A stretch of DNA of 64,000 bases from Siphlonurus alternatus (Eukaryota; Arthropoda; Insecta; Ephemeroptera; Siphlonuridae): positions 9,364,648 to 9,428,647 of the forward strand of contig OX463781.1 of NCBI GenBank assembly GCA_949825025.1. Reading direction: 5' to 3'. The notes under the pieces are model-generated. The model had not been told where the DNA came from. It saw only the letters and a program-made list of their open reading frames with translations, and made no database searches. This document shows, piece by piece, positions 24,461-37,090 of this stretch (positions within the stretch are counted from its first letter, which is position 1; each line of letters starts with the position of its first letter). The translations under genes and the position numbers were made by a program.

Positions 24461-26200
24461 ACAAAAGAGCAGCAAAATAAAATTTCTCGACTTTTTTTTT
24501 TATAAAATAATATGACTTATTTACTAAACTAGGCATGTCTATTAATGGCGAGAGTCTCTTTACAATTTACATTAATTTAGTTTATAATTAAAATTCTATA
24601 AAGCTGGACTACAATTTTTTTTTTTTCAAATATTTCTGTAAACAAGCCATCTCATTTAAAATATTCATACAGTATTTTGACCTATGTATACAATGCATAT
24701 TTAAAGTAATTTAAATATTGAAATGATATTTGCATACTTACATGCATAATTCATAACATGCATGCGTTTGGGACAACCTGCATAATGAAAGTTTTCTTCG
24801 TTTTATCATTGGCATTTTACAAAATTTGAGACTGCTTGTGATATTTAGATATATGTATGAATTGTCAAATCAAATTTCCCTTAATCGTATTGCTTTTTTT
24901 TTTAATTAAGGATATATATTTTTTTTATGAAAATTTTGTTCACTATTTTCAATTTAATTTCTATTTTAGCTTATTTTATTTTTACGTCAATATTATGCAA
25001 ATCAAGGTCCATAACTTAGTTTAATATTGCATGAGGGCGAGCGAACATCGCTGAATTATTCAAACACATAACCTCATAATTCCTAACTACATACTTCGTA
25101 CTACTTTTATATTGGATCCTTGTTCTACATCAAGAGATAAAATCGCGGTGTGCTCTATAATGTACCTCAACTTTGCTAGCACATAAATTATATACTGACG
25201 ATGAGGTACGTTAAAAAATATATTGCTTTATCTCTTTTAACGTCATGTATAATATTTAATGTACTAAGACTATATTTTATAAATATAACCTGTTTACTAT
25301 TAATGAAAATTTATGTTAGTAAATAATTAAAGCGTAATAATGTAAACGTTGCATGGAATTGTTATAATTTTTAAAATATACAATGAAAATAATAAATTAT
25401 AACTTGATCCTGTATTATGTATAAAACACTCTAAGAACGATTTGACCTTTCAAATTTAATGTTTTTAACAAATTATACGCTATATTGTTTATAATATAAT
25501 TCAATATTTTCGCAGTGTTGGAAAACAAATTATGAAAATAACATACATTTTGATGATAATCTTAAATTTTAATTTCTATTTACTAAAGTTTGTTACTAAG
25601 GGACCTGCTACTGTGGATCAGGGATGCTGGCTGCATTTACTTGAATTCTCCCCATCATCATCTCTCTCTCTCCTGCAGTCTCTCTCGCTAGCGGCTTGTT
25701 TGTATCACGTGACGCATGCGCCCTCTGGCGTCCAATCAAATTTCAACCCCAACCCAACTTCCCCCGTGGGATATGGCGTTCTATGTAACACGCCATTCTA
25801 AACCTTAATAACTTTATAAATAAGAATAAAAATTGTATATATAAACCATTTGGAAGATTCTATTAATTCATCATTACTAGCTTATTGGTTGAAAATGTAT
25901 ATAGGGATATCTCTAAGGATAACCATGTTATATGAATAACTTTATACATCCCCTCTCTTTCCCCACCTCTCCTTTACCAAAAAAATATATATATATTTAT
26001 TTTAGATATTGTTACTCCCTTAAGGCATAATACTGTTAGGTATTCGTACAATGATTTCCGTAGCTTCAACATCACATGTATTTCACGTTGTTGTTGTTAT
26101 TATTATTTTACTTATTGTGTTGATGAAATGATTGAATTTAAGTGAGTGACAGTTTAAGTGTAAATATTATAGAAGTGTAGGAGGAGTAGGAGTGTTCTTA
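24461..26200. other. Gene-free AT-rich DNA
   Basis: I see no gene. One balanced patch at about 25595-25790 contains CACGTG (25706) and GCGCCCTCTGGCG, a weak CTCF-like word. Confidence 0.55.
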
Positions 26201-26203
26201 TTA

Positions 26204-26489
26204 TATATAAAAAGGTAACCGCCCACTTTTAAGAGAGAGAGAGAGAAGAGAGAACGGGTGGAGAGAACATTTTCTTCCGTTTTGTGGTTCTATACTCCGG
26301 CGTAGCGCTAGCGATCTCTTGGGATCAGGAAGGAAGGCGAGGAAATCCGTACTCCTTTCCTCGTAACCTCACTCACTTTCTGTTACTGGCACCGACGAGC
26401 AAAAGCAACAGGGACCACCAAGTTCCTCACCTGTCAACTTGTTTCCAACTATTCAACGGGACATTTCCGCTAAAAAAAACATATCTAAG
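26204..26489 (+). promoter_or_regulatory. Candidate TATA promoter and 5' untranslated exon
   Basis: TATATAAAAA at 26204-26213 is followed by a GAGA-rich stretch about where transcription would start (near 26235). A GC-richer segment then ends at the donor-like CTAAG|GTAAAA at 26490. A 69-codon frame exists in it, but it would not join in frame with the exon at 30610, so the segment is better read as untranslated. It could be the first exon of the + strand gene at 30.6 kb. There is no transcript evidence. Confidence 0.3.
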
Positions 26490-29055
26490 GTAAAAACTGC
26501 ATGTATTGCAAAAAATATTTTAATTTATGGATGATTTGCATATTTATTGAAAGGTTACAATTTTTGTTGTTTATTTATTAATAATGTCTACAATTGGACA
26601 TTGCATGAATATTATACTTGCTAATTATTTATGTTAGTTAAAACAGAATAGAGAGGATGACATATCTATTTTCATGCTAAAATAAAGTATAAATTTGTAT
26701 CAATTCAAAGCATTGTCCCAATAATGCAAAAATGTGAGGCATGATAGTAATTTAATTTTTACATGCAGTTAAAAATCAGATAAATAATTTTAAAAATTGT
26801 GTGTTTTGAAATGAAAAGAAGGATCAAATACAATACAATTAACGTGAAACTTTCTTCATTTTTTTATTTGTTTTGATTTCAAAATATTATTTTAATTTTG
26901 TAATTTTTCGTTATTTAATTGACTACAAGAATCGTATAATTATAAATATTCGAGGATATACGGTGCAAAAGATTTGATTGTGTGTTTCAAAAGAGTGTCT
27001 ACATTAGTCGATGTAATTAACAAATTGTTTTTAATAATAATTTTTTACTTTAAAATAGTAAATCGAATGAATATTTTATTATTTATGCATCAATAACTTT
27101 TAATTAAAATTCAAAAGATTTATTGAAATATGGAAGTGCAACGTTATAATAATTATAACTGTGGGAATTAGATTGAACTTTATTGCTAATAATATTATTT
27201 TCCTATTACCATAAATTTTAATATTTTATCTACTAACATAAAAATTATTTTATTTGCAATCTAAAATTATTAAATATACAATATCTTTGATATAAAACAA
27301 ATTAAATCATAAAAATTATTTTATGGAATCTAAAAGTCATTATTTTTAATAAACGAGAGGATATAATAATTTTTATATTACCTTGTTTACAACATTGGTC
27401 GTTGCGATTGTTATTAGAGTAGTAACATCTTGTTTATTATTCGCTACAACCGGTGATGGAAAATAACTACTGCAAAACGCCGCTTCCTTATCGCTGGTGT
27501 TTTAGCGTGCAGTCCACCACGGTGCTAATTGAGGACACCCCTCCCCCTTGCGTGTCCACAAAGAGTGATGGCAGGTCGAGATTGCGGTGGTGCGATTGAC
27601 AGAAGAACAGGAAGTTTAATAAAGTCAACGCCAGCCCTCCTTAACTGAATATCATTAGTGCTGTTAGATTGGATAATGGAAAAATATCACATAAAAATTA
27701 TTTATGAGAAAATTAATAGGATTTTGATTATTATTCATTTTCAGTATATTAATGTTTATCATTTGGCTACAATATAATATTGTTTATTTAGTACATATTA
27801 ATATGCTTTTAAATTATTAAAATAATGCAACAATAAAATGGCAAACACGCCATAAAAATTAATTAACTTACATCAAAATTTGTTATTAATAAAATATATA
27901 ACTGATATAATTATTGTTCATTAATATATATTTTTATCTATAGGGTTTGATTATCTATGGTTTCCCTCAAATTAATCTGCATTGTCATTTTTATGAAAAG
28001 CTATAGTTATAATTGCTATAATTTAAAATACAATATAATACGTGTGCATGAATAAATAATTAATTTTTAAAAATCTCTTTCCCATCCAGTTAAATTATTT
28101 TAACTTGATTAACTTTTAGAGAAACATTTACCTAATAATGTAGCAAGAAAGTTTGCGCATAGGATTATGATGATGAAAATATATATAAAAATATAAATAA
28201 ATATATCAGAACTGTGACTTTTTACAATTTTTAATTGCAGTAAAAATGTACAACAAATCTATGTACAAGCTTTATATAATTAAATTGAATTGTGTTTTTT
28301 TTTTTTTATGAATAGTACCTTCTAAATAGTGCTTAAATTTGCAATGTTGTTTATCCTCTTAAAAAAATAGAAGCATGCAACACCTAGCATTAAAAACTGA
28401 CAATGTTTGCATGTATTCGCATTTAAATATGCTGGTGGATAGAATTGACTCGTAAAATGTATACTTTGTACTTATGCTGCATATCTTTAACAAGAGGGCG
28501 GGGATGTTGTTTTTTGCGCCTGCTGGTTTGCATATACGTATGCAGCACGCAAAGCACGTCCAAAGTTTGATCTTGGAGGTAACGCGAACATAAAAACAGA
28601 GAATATATAGGTCCAATTTATTCTCTGGTAAAACCCCCTTTGCAATCGCAGCTTACAATCTTTCGTTGCAAAATTACTTACACAGAGTTGGAAAATCACG
28701 TCTTCCTTCATTGTATAAAACTAATTTAATAAACAATTGTTAGTTGAACGATTTGAAGAGTGAAGTTCACAATCCTCCCACCAGATGTCATGACGACAGT
28801 GCCACCTCCAGAAGTCACGACCCACGCTATATGTAAATTGCGGTAGTGGCCCGGGCCGCAATGTGTCTGCTCTGACGCGCACACCTCAGTGGCAGACCTT
28901 GACTAAATAGTAAATACAATGTATTATTTGTATAAAGTTTTGAATTTTGTACTGTAATGCTGAAAAATATCAAGCAGTATCGCTAGAAAGAAGTTCTCAA
29001 AATCCAGTAGCTTATAACAACGTTATCATTGTCTCAAAGCCAATATGCTCTTTTC
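26490..29055. other. Gene-free AT-rich DNA
   Basis: I see no gene. Balanced patches lie at about 27400-27650 and 28770-28900 and may be regulatory. Confidence 0.55.
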
Positions 29056-29187
29056 CAGGCGCGGATACAGAAAAAAATCGGGGAGTGCCCTCTTCATAAG
29101 GCCAACTAAGTTAAAAAAAAAATTGGAGTGGGGGAAATGCCTATATTGCCCATGTTAAATCTGAAATTTCGGCTGGATCCGCGCCTG
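29056..29187. mobile_element. Short MITE with 8-bp target duplication
   Basis: The ends are CAGGCGCGGATAC and, inverted, GGATCCGCGCCTG. The element is 132 bases and is flanked by the direct repeat CTCTTTTC at 29048-29055 and 29188-29195. An 8-bp target duplication is typical of hAT-type elements. There is no coding capacity. Confidence 0.85.
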
Positions 29188-30609
29188 CTCTTTTCCATTG
29201 ACTCCGGTCGATTATGGTCGATATATAAAGTTTTAAACGATATCAAAATGCAATTTTAATTTAGCATATTGTAATTCTCATCCCAAGGTCTTTGTAAATA
29301 CTATAGATAGGACTCAAGTACCAGTTGCTGTCAATAGCCTTTATAAATACACCTCTGTGATTCGTAAATTTTGGGAAATAACATAATATTTAGTACCACT
29401 GATTAATTTTGTTTGAACTAACTGAGCTATTTAACTGAAGAATTAGTTAATAAAATTTTGTACTGGTACAATACAAGCCTCAAAAGAAATAAAATAATTA
29501 AAATGTAAATTATTGATCAGAATAATTATAATTTATTATTCAAGCTATAAAATTTGATTTTAAAAAATGTGTTGTGGTAATGCAGGAAAGAAGTAATTCA
29601 TTCTCATGACATGTTATGACATGTTAATAGTATTAAAAAAGAGAATCAACTTTTTGTATATTTTGTTTAATCAAAAAAGCTTTTAATTTAAAAATAAATG
29701 CATTAGCCCCTCAGCATAATTTTAACTCACATAAATTAAGTTATAATTTTTTCTTGATTGTAAAATAACTATAATGTAACTACAGTATATATTGTAAACT
29801 TTTAGCAATACGTATGTTGGCGAAGTAAGTTAAAATTGAAAATGTCTCCCTGCAAGTTCTTCAGCGCGGTAAATGTAGCGAGCGACCCGTGGCGACTCAC
29901 CCTGCAGACGATATTTCACATTTATCGCGGGGTCAGCACGGAAACCAGATAGCTGCCGGAGAAAATATTATTATAACTTTATCACCGTCCATATTTTTGA
30001 CGTCTGACGTAGCTCTTAAACTTTTACTCCATAAATTATTTTACAGAGGTACTAAATTTTTATTGCAGAGTGCTGAATGTAATACAAGAAGCAGTAACTT
30101 TTCATTCAGTGTGAATGAGGTTACAAATTAATGAACGTTTGCAAATAAATTTGAAAGTTAACGACGCATATTTTTGTTACTATCTAACAGAATTATTGAA
30201 AGATATTGAATTTTAAATCAATATTATCACCTTCAATTAAATCGTATTTTATATTCAAGTCTATTAGCGCTCCCATGATTTAAAATTTATTCATTGATTT
30301 TTTTGTTCTGTTTGCCAGTATATACGCCAAAACTTCCTTCTCCAATAGATAACTGTTTTTTTTATCAATGTACAATTTTAGTCCAAAAAAGTGGAACATC
30401 GTCTATAGTGCTGTACCAAACACTTTGTCTGACTCGCAAATTAAAATTCTTTATTTATTTATTTATTTAATTTTTCTTACTGACTTATTAGTCGGTTCAA
30501 ACGATAAATCGACGCAGTTGATAAGAGAAATTTTCCGAGGCTGGACAATTCCCTGAAACCTGAAAGGTTGGTACAACTTCTGAAACTCTCCTTCCTTCTC
30601 GTTTTGCAG
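29188..30609. other. AT-rich DNA upstream of the second gene
   Basis: I see no gene. It ends with the acceptor CGTTTTGCAG used by the exon that follows. A balanced patch lies at about 29850-29960. Confidence 0.5.
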
Positions 30610-31113
30610 GTGGACATCCACAGCGCGCCATCTTGCCGCCCGTTGCGATGCTGAGCATGTACGAGAGCTCGTGCTCGTACCAGAGCGCTCTCGACCTCAA
30701 ACAGCGCGTTGCTGCGTCTTCCGCAGCCGCTGCCGCTGCTGCCGCGGCTCAGCTCAACATCAAGACGGAAGTTGACGACTGTGGAGTTGGGTCCATGACC
30801 GGGGGTGGCGTGGGGGCCCCGGCCGGCGACTGGGCCACAAACTGCGCCTACCGCTTCGCCGGACTGGGCGCGGGCACCACCTCGACCTTCGAGCAGCTCA
30901 AACAGTCCGTGGAGAAGGCGAAGGCGGCGTTACAGAGTCCGAGTGCCAGCATGGCCGTGCCTCAGGTCAGCGGAGGCTACCTCTCTGCCAGCGTGTTCAG
31001 TGAACTGGCCACCTCGGCGCACCCCTCCCTGGGGGCCTTCACCCGCGAGCAGCATGAACCCTCGAGGGGCCACACCAGACAGCTGGAGGACACCGTGGAC
31101 AAGAGGAATCACG
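30610..31113 (+). CDS. Unidentified regulatory protein, N-terminal coding exon
   Basis: The exon is bounded by the acceptor GTTTTGCAG (ending 30609) and the donor GTGAGT (31114), leaving phase 1. The likely start is ATG at 30648. The frame is open back to the acceptor, so an upstream coding exon cannot be excluded. From that ATG it encodes 155 residues: a Ser/Tyr-rich start (MLSMYESS), a nine-alanine run (26-34), IKTE (38-41, a SUMO-type psi-K-x-E site), a Gly-rich linker, and a short amphipathic helix STFEQLKQSVEKAKAALQ (79-96). There is no catalytic or DNA-binding domain in this exon. Low complexity, poly-Ala and very long introns are typical of developmental transcription factors, but I cannot name the gene. 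GC content is far above the surroundings. Confidence 0.8.
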
Positions 31114-32270
31114 GTGAGTGTTAAAAAAGAATATGTTTATTCTTACGTTCTAAAGTTCTTAGTTATTAAATAATATCATGTAATTATATTAATAATAATG
31201 ACCAGTGTTTAAAATTGTTTTTAAAATTAGTGAAGATGTCTTGTCCATCGGTGAAGAGTAACGAAAAATTGAAGAATTTTGTTGTTCAACTTCATAATTA
31301 TTAGCTACTTTTTACGTAGATAAATTATAGATACAGTACAGCAATTAAAGTTAATTAAATTTGTAAAAAACACATGTAGTACCCCTTAATGTCAGCATTC
31401 ACATATACAGATGTGTTCTACTGGTTGCCTATCCTTCAGGGGTTGGCAATAAAGATGGCTGCTCTCCTCTTTCTTTTCTACATCAAACGGTTAAATAAGT
31501 GAATTATGCATACATTTTAGCATTGTTATATGATAGTATTAATACTGATACTTGAAGCGATGTAAAATAAAAAATTAACCAATGCATGTAAATGCAAAGA
31601 AAAACATTAATAAAAACCAAATATTATGTTTGTTTGTTTTTTGTTTGTTTTTTTCATATTTAAAGAAAACGTTGTTTAATACATTTGGTTAAACAAATAA
31701 ATACACATGTTTTTCAAATATGTAGAACCTTTTTCTCTACATCAGTGCCTGAGGAATTAAAGGACGTACTCCATTTATTCCAACAAATGAAAATAAAAAG
31801 ATATTGTTTTTTTAAGAGCACCAACTCATAACAATACTTCATTCACTAATGAGAATTTCACAAAAGCGCTAAACTTAACGCGTGTTTTTTTCCCTCCACC
31901 ACTCTAAAAAAAAACTCTTTACTTGGTGTTAATTAAAACAGTTTTTAATGATTTGTAACAATTTTTTATATAAAAAAAATATAAAAGAAATATTTTTATT
32001 ATTTTTCTCTACATTTTTTTTTTTTTTTTTCAATGTTTACTCTCCACGGGGTCAAAGTGTTTTTTCAACTATTCATTATCCGCCCTAGAGCTAGGGTAGA
32101 AGGGATGGAGGGAGGGGGTGAGAAGTGGTGATTACGGTAGGAGGAGAGGAAGGCGTGTGCTATATAGTAAGGGTAAAAAAAAAGTTAGGAGGCTGTTGGA
32201 AGATGAATCGTCTCTCGCTTTTGCTTTATGGCATTCTCCTTGTCGCTTTTCTTGCCGCGTTTACTTCCTG

Positions 32271-32284
32271 GTTGCCATAGCAAC
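32271..32284. promoter_or_regulatory. X-box (RFX-type) motif
   Basis: GTTGCCATAGCAAC is a perfect match to GTNRCC-N2-RGYAAC, the RFX-factor X-box. It lies in a CpG-rich island of the intron. Confidence 0.45.
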
Positions 32285-33244
32285 TGTGGTCTCATTGTGC
32301 TGCTGCGATACCAGCCCCCTCCCCCGGGGGGCGCCTCTATCTCAACACATCGTCCATCTCGCGGCACCAGCGCGTGAGGCTTCCGCTCCTTGCGTGTGTG
32401 CTCTCAAAGTATAGCCAAAAAATATCAAGTATAATATTATAGGATATAAGGTAACCTGTTTTTACATTTTTTATTAGTTGAAATATTTTTTGTCAGCACT
32501 GCTGTTCATTTTTATAAAATACATTTTATACATTTAAAATTTATTTATAAGTATTATTACATATTAAATTATATTATAATTATATTTAAAGAGAAAAATG
32601 TATACACATTTTATGACTATAACTTGAAATCAGTGAATGAAGATGTTATACCTTATTTAAAATATTTAATACAGTTAAGTTTATCTTTCATTTTTTTATA
32701 AAGGAAATTGAATAGTTAATTTGATTAAATGAAAAAGAAAATTGATAACAACTCATATGGAAGATTTTAATTATTATAACAATGTGTTCTAAATATAATA
32801 AAGTGACTACACTGAGCCATCATATTGTCCTATATATGATTGACTATACTCCTCCTGATATTTAAAAGTCGAGTGGCATCCCCCCTCTCTCTCTTGTCCT
32901 TTTTTCTCCCCCTACCATGCGAATATCATTGACAAGTTATCGCGCGCTTGGTGTCATAGCGGGTTATTCAATGAGAATTCTCCACACATTAATCAGTACT
33001 GACACGATGTATACAAAAAAAAAAAAATGATAGTGTAACAAAAAGGGAACGTTTTGCTTGCATGCATTACAATGCACAAAAGTTTGTCTCCATTGTTGGT
33101 TCGAGTGGGATGGTCGTGGGAAAGTAAGTGCAATTTTTCTCGGGTAATGATCGGGTATTCAAACTGGTTACGGATCATGCGTACATATATTGAACCAATT
33201 TATGCCACGTGGCTGTACATGGTAATATATAGTCATGCTGGAAT

Positions 33245-33286
33245 ATAATATAAACTCAAGTAGAGATAATATAAACTCAAGTAGAG
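33245..33286. repeat. 21-bp direct tandem duplication
   Basis: Two exact copies of a 21-base unit (ATAATATAAACTCAAG plus TAGAG). Confidence 0.9.
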
Positions 33287-34179
33287 AACAATTATATTTC
33301 ATAGGTATAGTATATCATTTCAAGTGCAGATCCAATCAATTTTTTATGCTTGAGAGTATATTATATTTAATGTTTAAGGTTTTGAATTTACTCTATATAC
33401 TACTTTATATATGTAAGTATTTTTAAAACTTGGATAAGCTGCAGAGGTATAATATTAATATTAATTAATATTAACATTTATTTCAAGCATAAAATTTACA
33501 CTAAGATAACATAATTTCAACGCATAAATATAATATGTTTTATGCTTAAGAAACAAAAGTTACGTAAGACTAATTAGTACAAATTTTAAAACTTTATTTT
33601 ATGAAGTTCAAAATATATTATATAACATTCCAGCTGAATAATCAGCACATTTGCAAGCAAATTTGTTTTAAATCAAACGTGTATCCCGCAAAATAATCGT
33701 TTACAAAAATTCCATTCACCGAAGGGAAGGGCAAAACTCTGTTAACTTATTTTTATTGCAATATTTTTATGTTTATGTTTTGTCTTTTGCATCAAATTTT
33801 TGGGAAAATAATTAAACTTTTTTAAAATTTACGTTTATGAGAGCATACGTATAATAAAATATATATATATATAAAGATTTCAGTGTCCGATATTAAATTA
33901 TATTGTGTTTTATATTACAATGAAAATGATAAATTTATAATAGTTAAAAAAAAAAAAAAAATCGTGACCTTTCCTTGTAAAAGTAATTTATCATTTTCAA
34001 CAAATAAATATCAGAAAGTTGACAATATTTTTTTTTTCTTGTGATAAAAGTCAAATATATATTTTTTTACCCTGAATGTTATTAATTTCTTTTACAAGTA
34101 CATTTTTGTTGTCAAACCATTTTTTTTTTCTTTTTTGTGTATTTGTATGATTTTTGTCAATGATCATTTTCCTCTTCCT

Positions 34180-34440
34180 GGGTTGAAAAATTGGGCTGCC
34201 TCAAAGCAGTTGTGATAAGGACAAGTTCATTTCCCTGCAATGGCTTGATGGCGCCCCAACGCTGCAGTTTCCGGAGATAGCGCGGGATAGTGCCACGGTG
34301 GCGGCATTGACAATTAGCACTCTGATGGTGATTTCCCCCACCGGAGAAATCTCGTCGCGAGTGTCTCCGACTGAAGCTCTAAATAATAATTACCTCCCGA
34401 CGACGTCTTGGCACAGAATGGCCACGTAATGTAAATTCAT
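34180..34440. promoter_or_regulatory. Candidate intronic enhancer
   Basis: A balanced-composition, non-repetitive block with TGATAA (GATA type), CTGCAG, GACAATTAGCAC and TTTCCGGAGA (ETS type) words. There is no coding frame. Regulatory role is inferred. Confidence 0.3.
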
Positions 34441-34694
34441 GGCACTTTTTATGAATCGTAATTTTGTTTCTAGTTTATTTCGGGCTTTTTGTGTGTTATT
34501 TTTTTTAATGTATTATGAAGGCAAACGATACAAAAGATTTGTTAACACTTTTAAACTAAAAGTTACCTAGTTTTGATATAGTACTTATATTGAAATACTA
34601 TTGCTTAAAGGGCATATAAAATACAGTTAATTAGTGATGAAATTACTCTTATATAAATTTATTATATTTTCTAAAGAGGTGCATAATTCTTACT

Positions 34695-34901
34695 CTATAA
34701 TACCTCCAGTGTATAATCCTGAAGTACACCTAAAACAGCAAGAAAAGTCACACCTGCATTTGTGGGCGTTGTCAAACACTCCATCGTGAACATAACCTTT
34801 TCATTAATTGTTAGATCAACTAGATCAAGTGCTCTTCCAATGTTTCTAATTTGCATCTCTTTATCCCTTATATAGCACTGCAACGTCACCAGATCAGACA
34901 T
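34695..34901 (-). CDS. Doubtful small ORF or old coding remnant
   Basis: A minus-strand frame of 68 codons from ATG, open further upstream, begins MSDLVTLQCYIRDKEMQIRN. It has a balanced, protein-like composition with alternating hydrophobic and charged residues, and it is GC-richer than the flanks. I do not recognise it. It could be a decayed retrocopy in the intron, an exon of a nested gene, or chance. Confidence 0.15.
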   Translation of the reverse strand: MSDLVTLQCYIRDKEMQIRNIGRALDLVDLTINEKVMFTMECLTTPTNAGVTFLAVLGVLQDYTLEVL

Positions 34902-34963
34902 GAGTGATGTTAGAACTGGCCCGATTTGTACATTAATTATGATTACAAATATTTGCGTTGCAG

Positions 34964-35041
34964 GCCTTCAGGAGAGTCCCAGTCGTGACCCCTCCAAGCC
35001 CGCAAGTCACCAACACGCAAACGGCAACTCGTCTTCCTCAG
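34964..35041 (+). CDS. Unidentified regulatory protein, exon 2
   Basis: The acceptor GCGTTGCAG ends at 34963 and the donor GTACGT starts at 35042. It is 78 bases, phase 1 at both ends, so it adds 26 residues and can be skipped without a frame change. It encodes LQESPSRDPSKPASHQHANG and a run of four serines, a disordered Ser/Pro-rich segment. Confidence 0.75.
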
Positions 35042-35559
35042 GTACGTGAGACTGCGCGCCGCCATGTTATTACTGCTTAGAGCTCCTCCCCAGCCCGCTG
35101 CGAGCGGCGCTCCAATCAGATAGGACCGAGTATCGACCCCCCGGAGCAGCGTCGTCTCAACAGACGCTCGCTCTGCCGTGAGCTGCAGCTTCCTAACACG
35201 ATATACGACGCTCTCCAAATATACGACGAACTGCAGACGCAACTAGCATAATTTTCAGTTGTTGTAACACAATAACAAACCGGGTTTTGCGTGTCAAAAA
35301 ATAAACACATATAAGTTTTATTAAGTTCACTTAACTTGCAAATTCATAAAAACCTATTGAACGTGTAACGTATAAGAGTAGAATAGAAATTTTATTTATT
35401 GCGGCGAGGATTAGGCAAGCCCAGCATTCTTACACCTAACAGGGTCATTTATTTTTTTTCATGCATACAATTAATTATACTGCCTATAATTTTATTAATA
35501 ATTTACATACTCTAAAATCAAAATCACAAAATACCGTATACATATAATATAAAAATATT

Positions 35560-35741
35560 GGGGGACATTCACAAAGCACTTTAACCCCAACTTAAGCCCC
35601 AAGTTTTATCCCTGGTACTAAACATGGTGCTAAACTAGGAGCTAGACATGGTTAGCCCCTGGTTTAGCAACATGTTTAGTACCATGCAGGGATAAAACTT
35701 GGGGCTAAAGTTGGGGTTAAAGTGCTTTGTGAATGCCCCCC
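35560..35741. mobile_element. Foldback MITE, near-perfect long hairpin
   Basis: The two halves are inverted copies: CATTCACAAAGCACTTTAAC on the left pairs with the complement ending GTGCTTTGTGAATG on the right, over about 80 bases per arm with few mismatches and a small loop around 35650. There is no coding capacity. I could not define a target duplication. Confidence 0.8.
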
Positions 35742-36169
35742 ATTTATTTTATAACACTCTTCATTTTTTGCTTTTGCTTTTTTTTACTTGATCTTCAAAA
35801 TACATGATTTTTAAAATATTGAATTACTAATAAAACATTATAATATCATGTTAATTAAGTTAAGAGATATTAAGCTATACGTTTTTCATTTCTCAAACTC
35901 TGTAAGATTTATATAAGGAGAATGGAAGTGATAAAAAATATATATTTTCTCTCACAATCTATCAAACATTTCCAAAATCCCAAAATCTCCAAAGTTCTCC
36001 CAACCTATGACGTCACAGTAATGTCTCACGAACCCGCGAGTACATTAAACCTTGCTTGGTGGTGCGATAGCAGAGGAGACGTGAGCGCCTCGTCGTCATC
36101 AGGACACGAGGATGCACGCGTGCAAGATAGCACTGCAGTTAATCTGCCCCCCCCCCCCTGATCTACCCG

Positions 36170-36183
36170 GTAACCATGGCAAC
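36170..36183. promoter_or_regulatory. X-box (RFX-type) motif
   Basis: GTAACCATGGCAAC matches GTNRCC-N2-RGYAAC without mismatch. It follows the C12 tract in a CpG-rich intronic patch. Confidence 0.45.
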
Positions 36184-36780
36184 GAAGTTCTCAGCTTTTA
36201 TTGTTTGTAGTAAAAATTTATTGTCTGAATGCATGATGCTGGAAATTTTTACTTCTTGTTTTGACTCACGTAGGACATGACTTAGTTATTTACATAATAA
36301 GTCCGTCGAAGTTCTTACCAGGCAGAAAATATGACAATGTAGACATATAAATAATTATGATTATTGTTACTGCATGGCTGTAGTATTATAAAAAGTTTTG
36401 TTAAAATCATTTGAATTTTGATTTGAAAAGTTTTTAAATACATTCATACACCCGTAATTTGAAAGTATTTGAACTATCACAGTGTTATTTATTATGTCGA
36501 ATAATCAATTTTAAATTGAAACCGTCGCTTGTGTTCTTTTTATTGTTTAATTTTACATAAATATAATTTCAAGACATGCATGGCGATGCTCTTAAATACT
36601 TGGCATAGCAAAAAATTATTTTTTCTTCTGTTCTTAGTTTTTATATATTATAATATTACAGATATATAATATTATTGTTTGCTAGCTATGAACAATTTTC
36701 TACAGTGTCAAATATAACCAGGGTTACTCCTCCGTTCACCACCTGTCAGGGCCACAGGTTGACTGTTTGTGTGGTTCTAG

Positions 36781-36864
36781 GGATGTCCTCTGGTGGCAAG
36801 ATCCCCTCGTACCACAGCTCCACTCCTGCCACGCTGGGAGATTCGCTGCGGACCTCCAAGAACG
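36781..36864 (+). CDS. Unidentified regulatory protein, exon 3
   Basis: The acceptor GTGGTTCTAG ends at 36780 and the donor GTGAGT starts at 36865. It is 84 bases, phase 1 at both ends. It encodes MSSGGKIPSYHSSTPATLGD and SLRTSKN, again Ser/Thr-rich and probably disordered. It joins in frame with the exons before it. Confidence 0.75.
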
Positions 36865-37035
36865 GTGAGTGACTGACGCCTGGAAGTTATGTTATTTGTC
36901 GTGCAGTCACTTTCTAGCGGTTGCATACATTGTAGGGGCTGAACCTTTCTGACTACTGACGATGTTTTGAAACGATTCGATTAAGTTTTTATTTTTGAGG
37001 TATTTTTTCTAGGATCACGCATATAAGAAAAAAGT

Positions 37036-37090
37036 AAAAAAAAAAAAACAAAAAAAAAAAAAAAAAACAAAAAAAAAAAAAAAAAAAAAA
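37036..37090. repeat. A-rich homopolymer tract
   Basis: About 55 bases of nearly pure A interrupted by two single C residues. Confidence 0.9.

Larger units (their letters stand above)
31114..34963. other. First intron of the second gene
   Basis: AT-rich intron. Islands lie at about 32040-32400 (with a perfect X-box at 32271) and 34180-34440 (enhancer-like). A 21-bp tandem pair is at 33245-33286, and a small minus-strand open frame is at 34695-34901. Confidence 0.6.
35042..36780. other. Second intron of the second gene
   Basis: It holds a GC-rich patch next to the exon (35042-35210), a foldback element (35560-35741), a TGACGTCA site at 36008, a CpG-rich patch at 36000-36190 with a C12 tract (36147-36158), and an X-box at 36170. 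Confidence 0.6.

Noticed and set aside
33245..33286. Tandem pair considered as a CRISPR-like or satellite start
   Set aside because: Only two adjacent copies without spacers; a simple local duplication.
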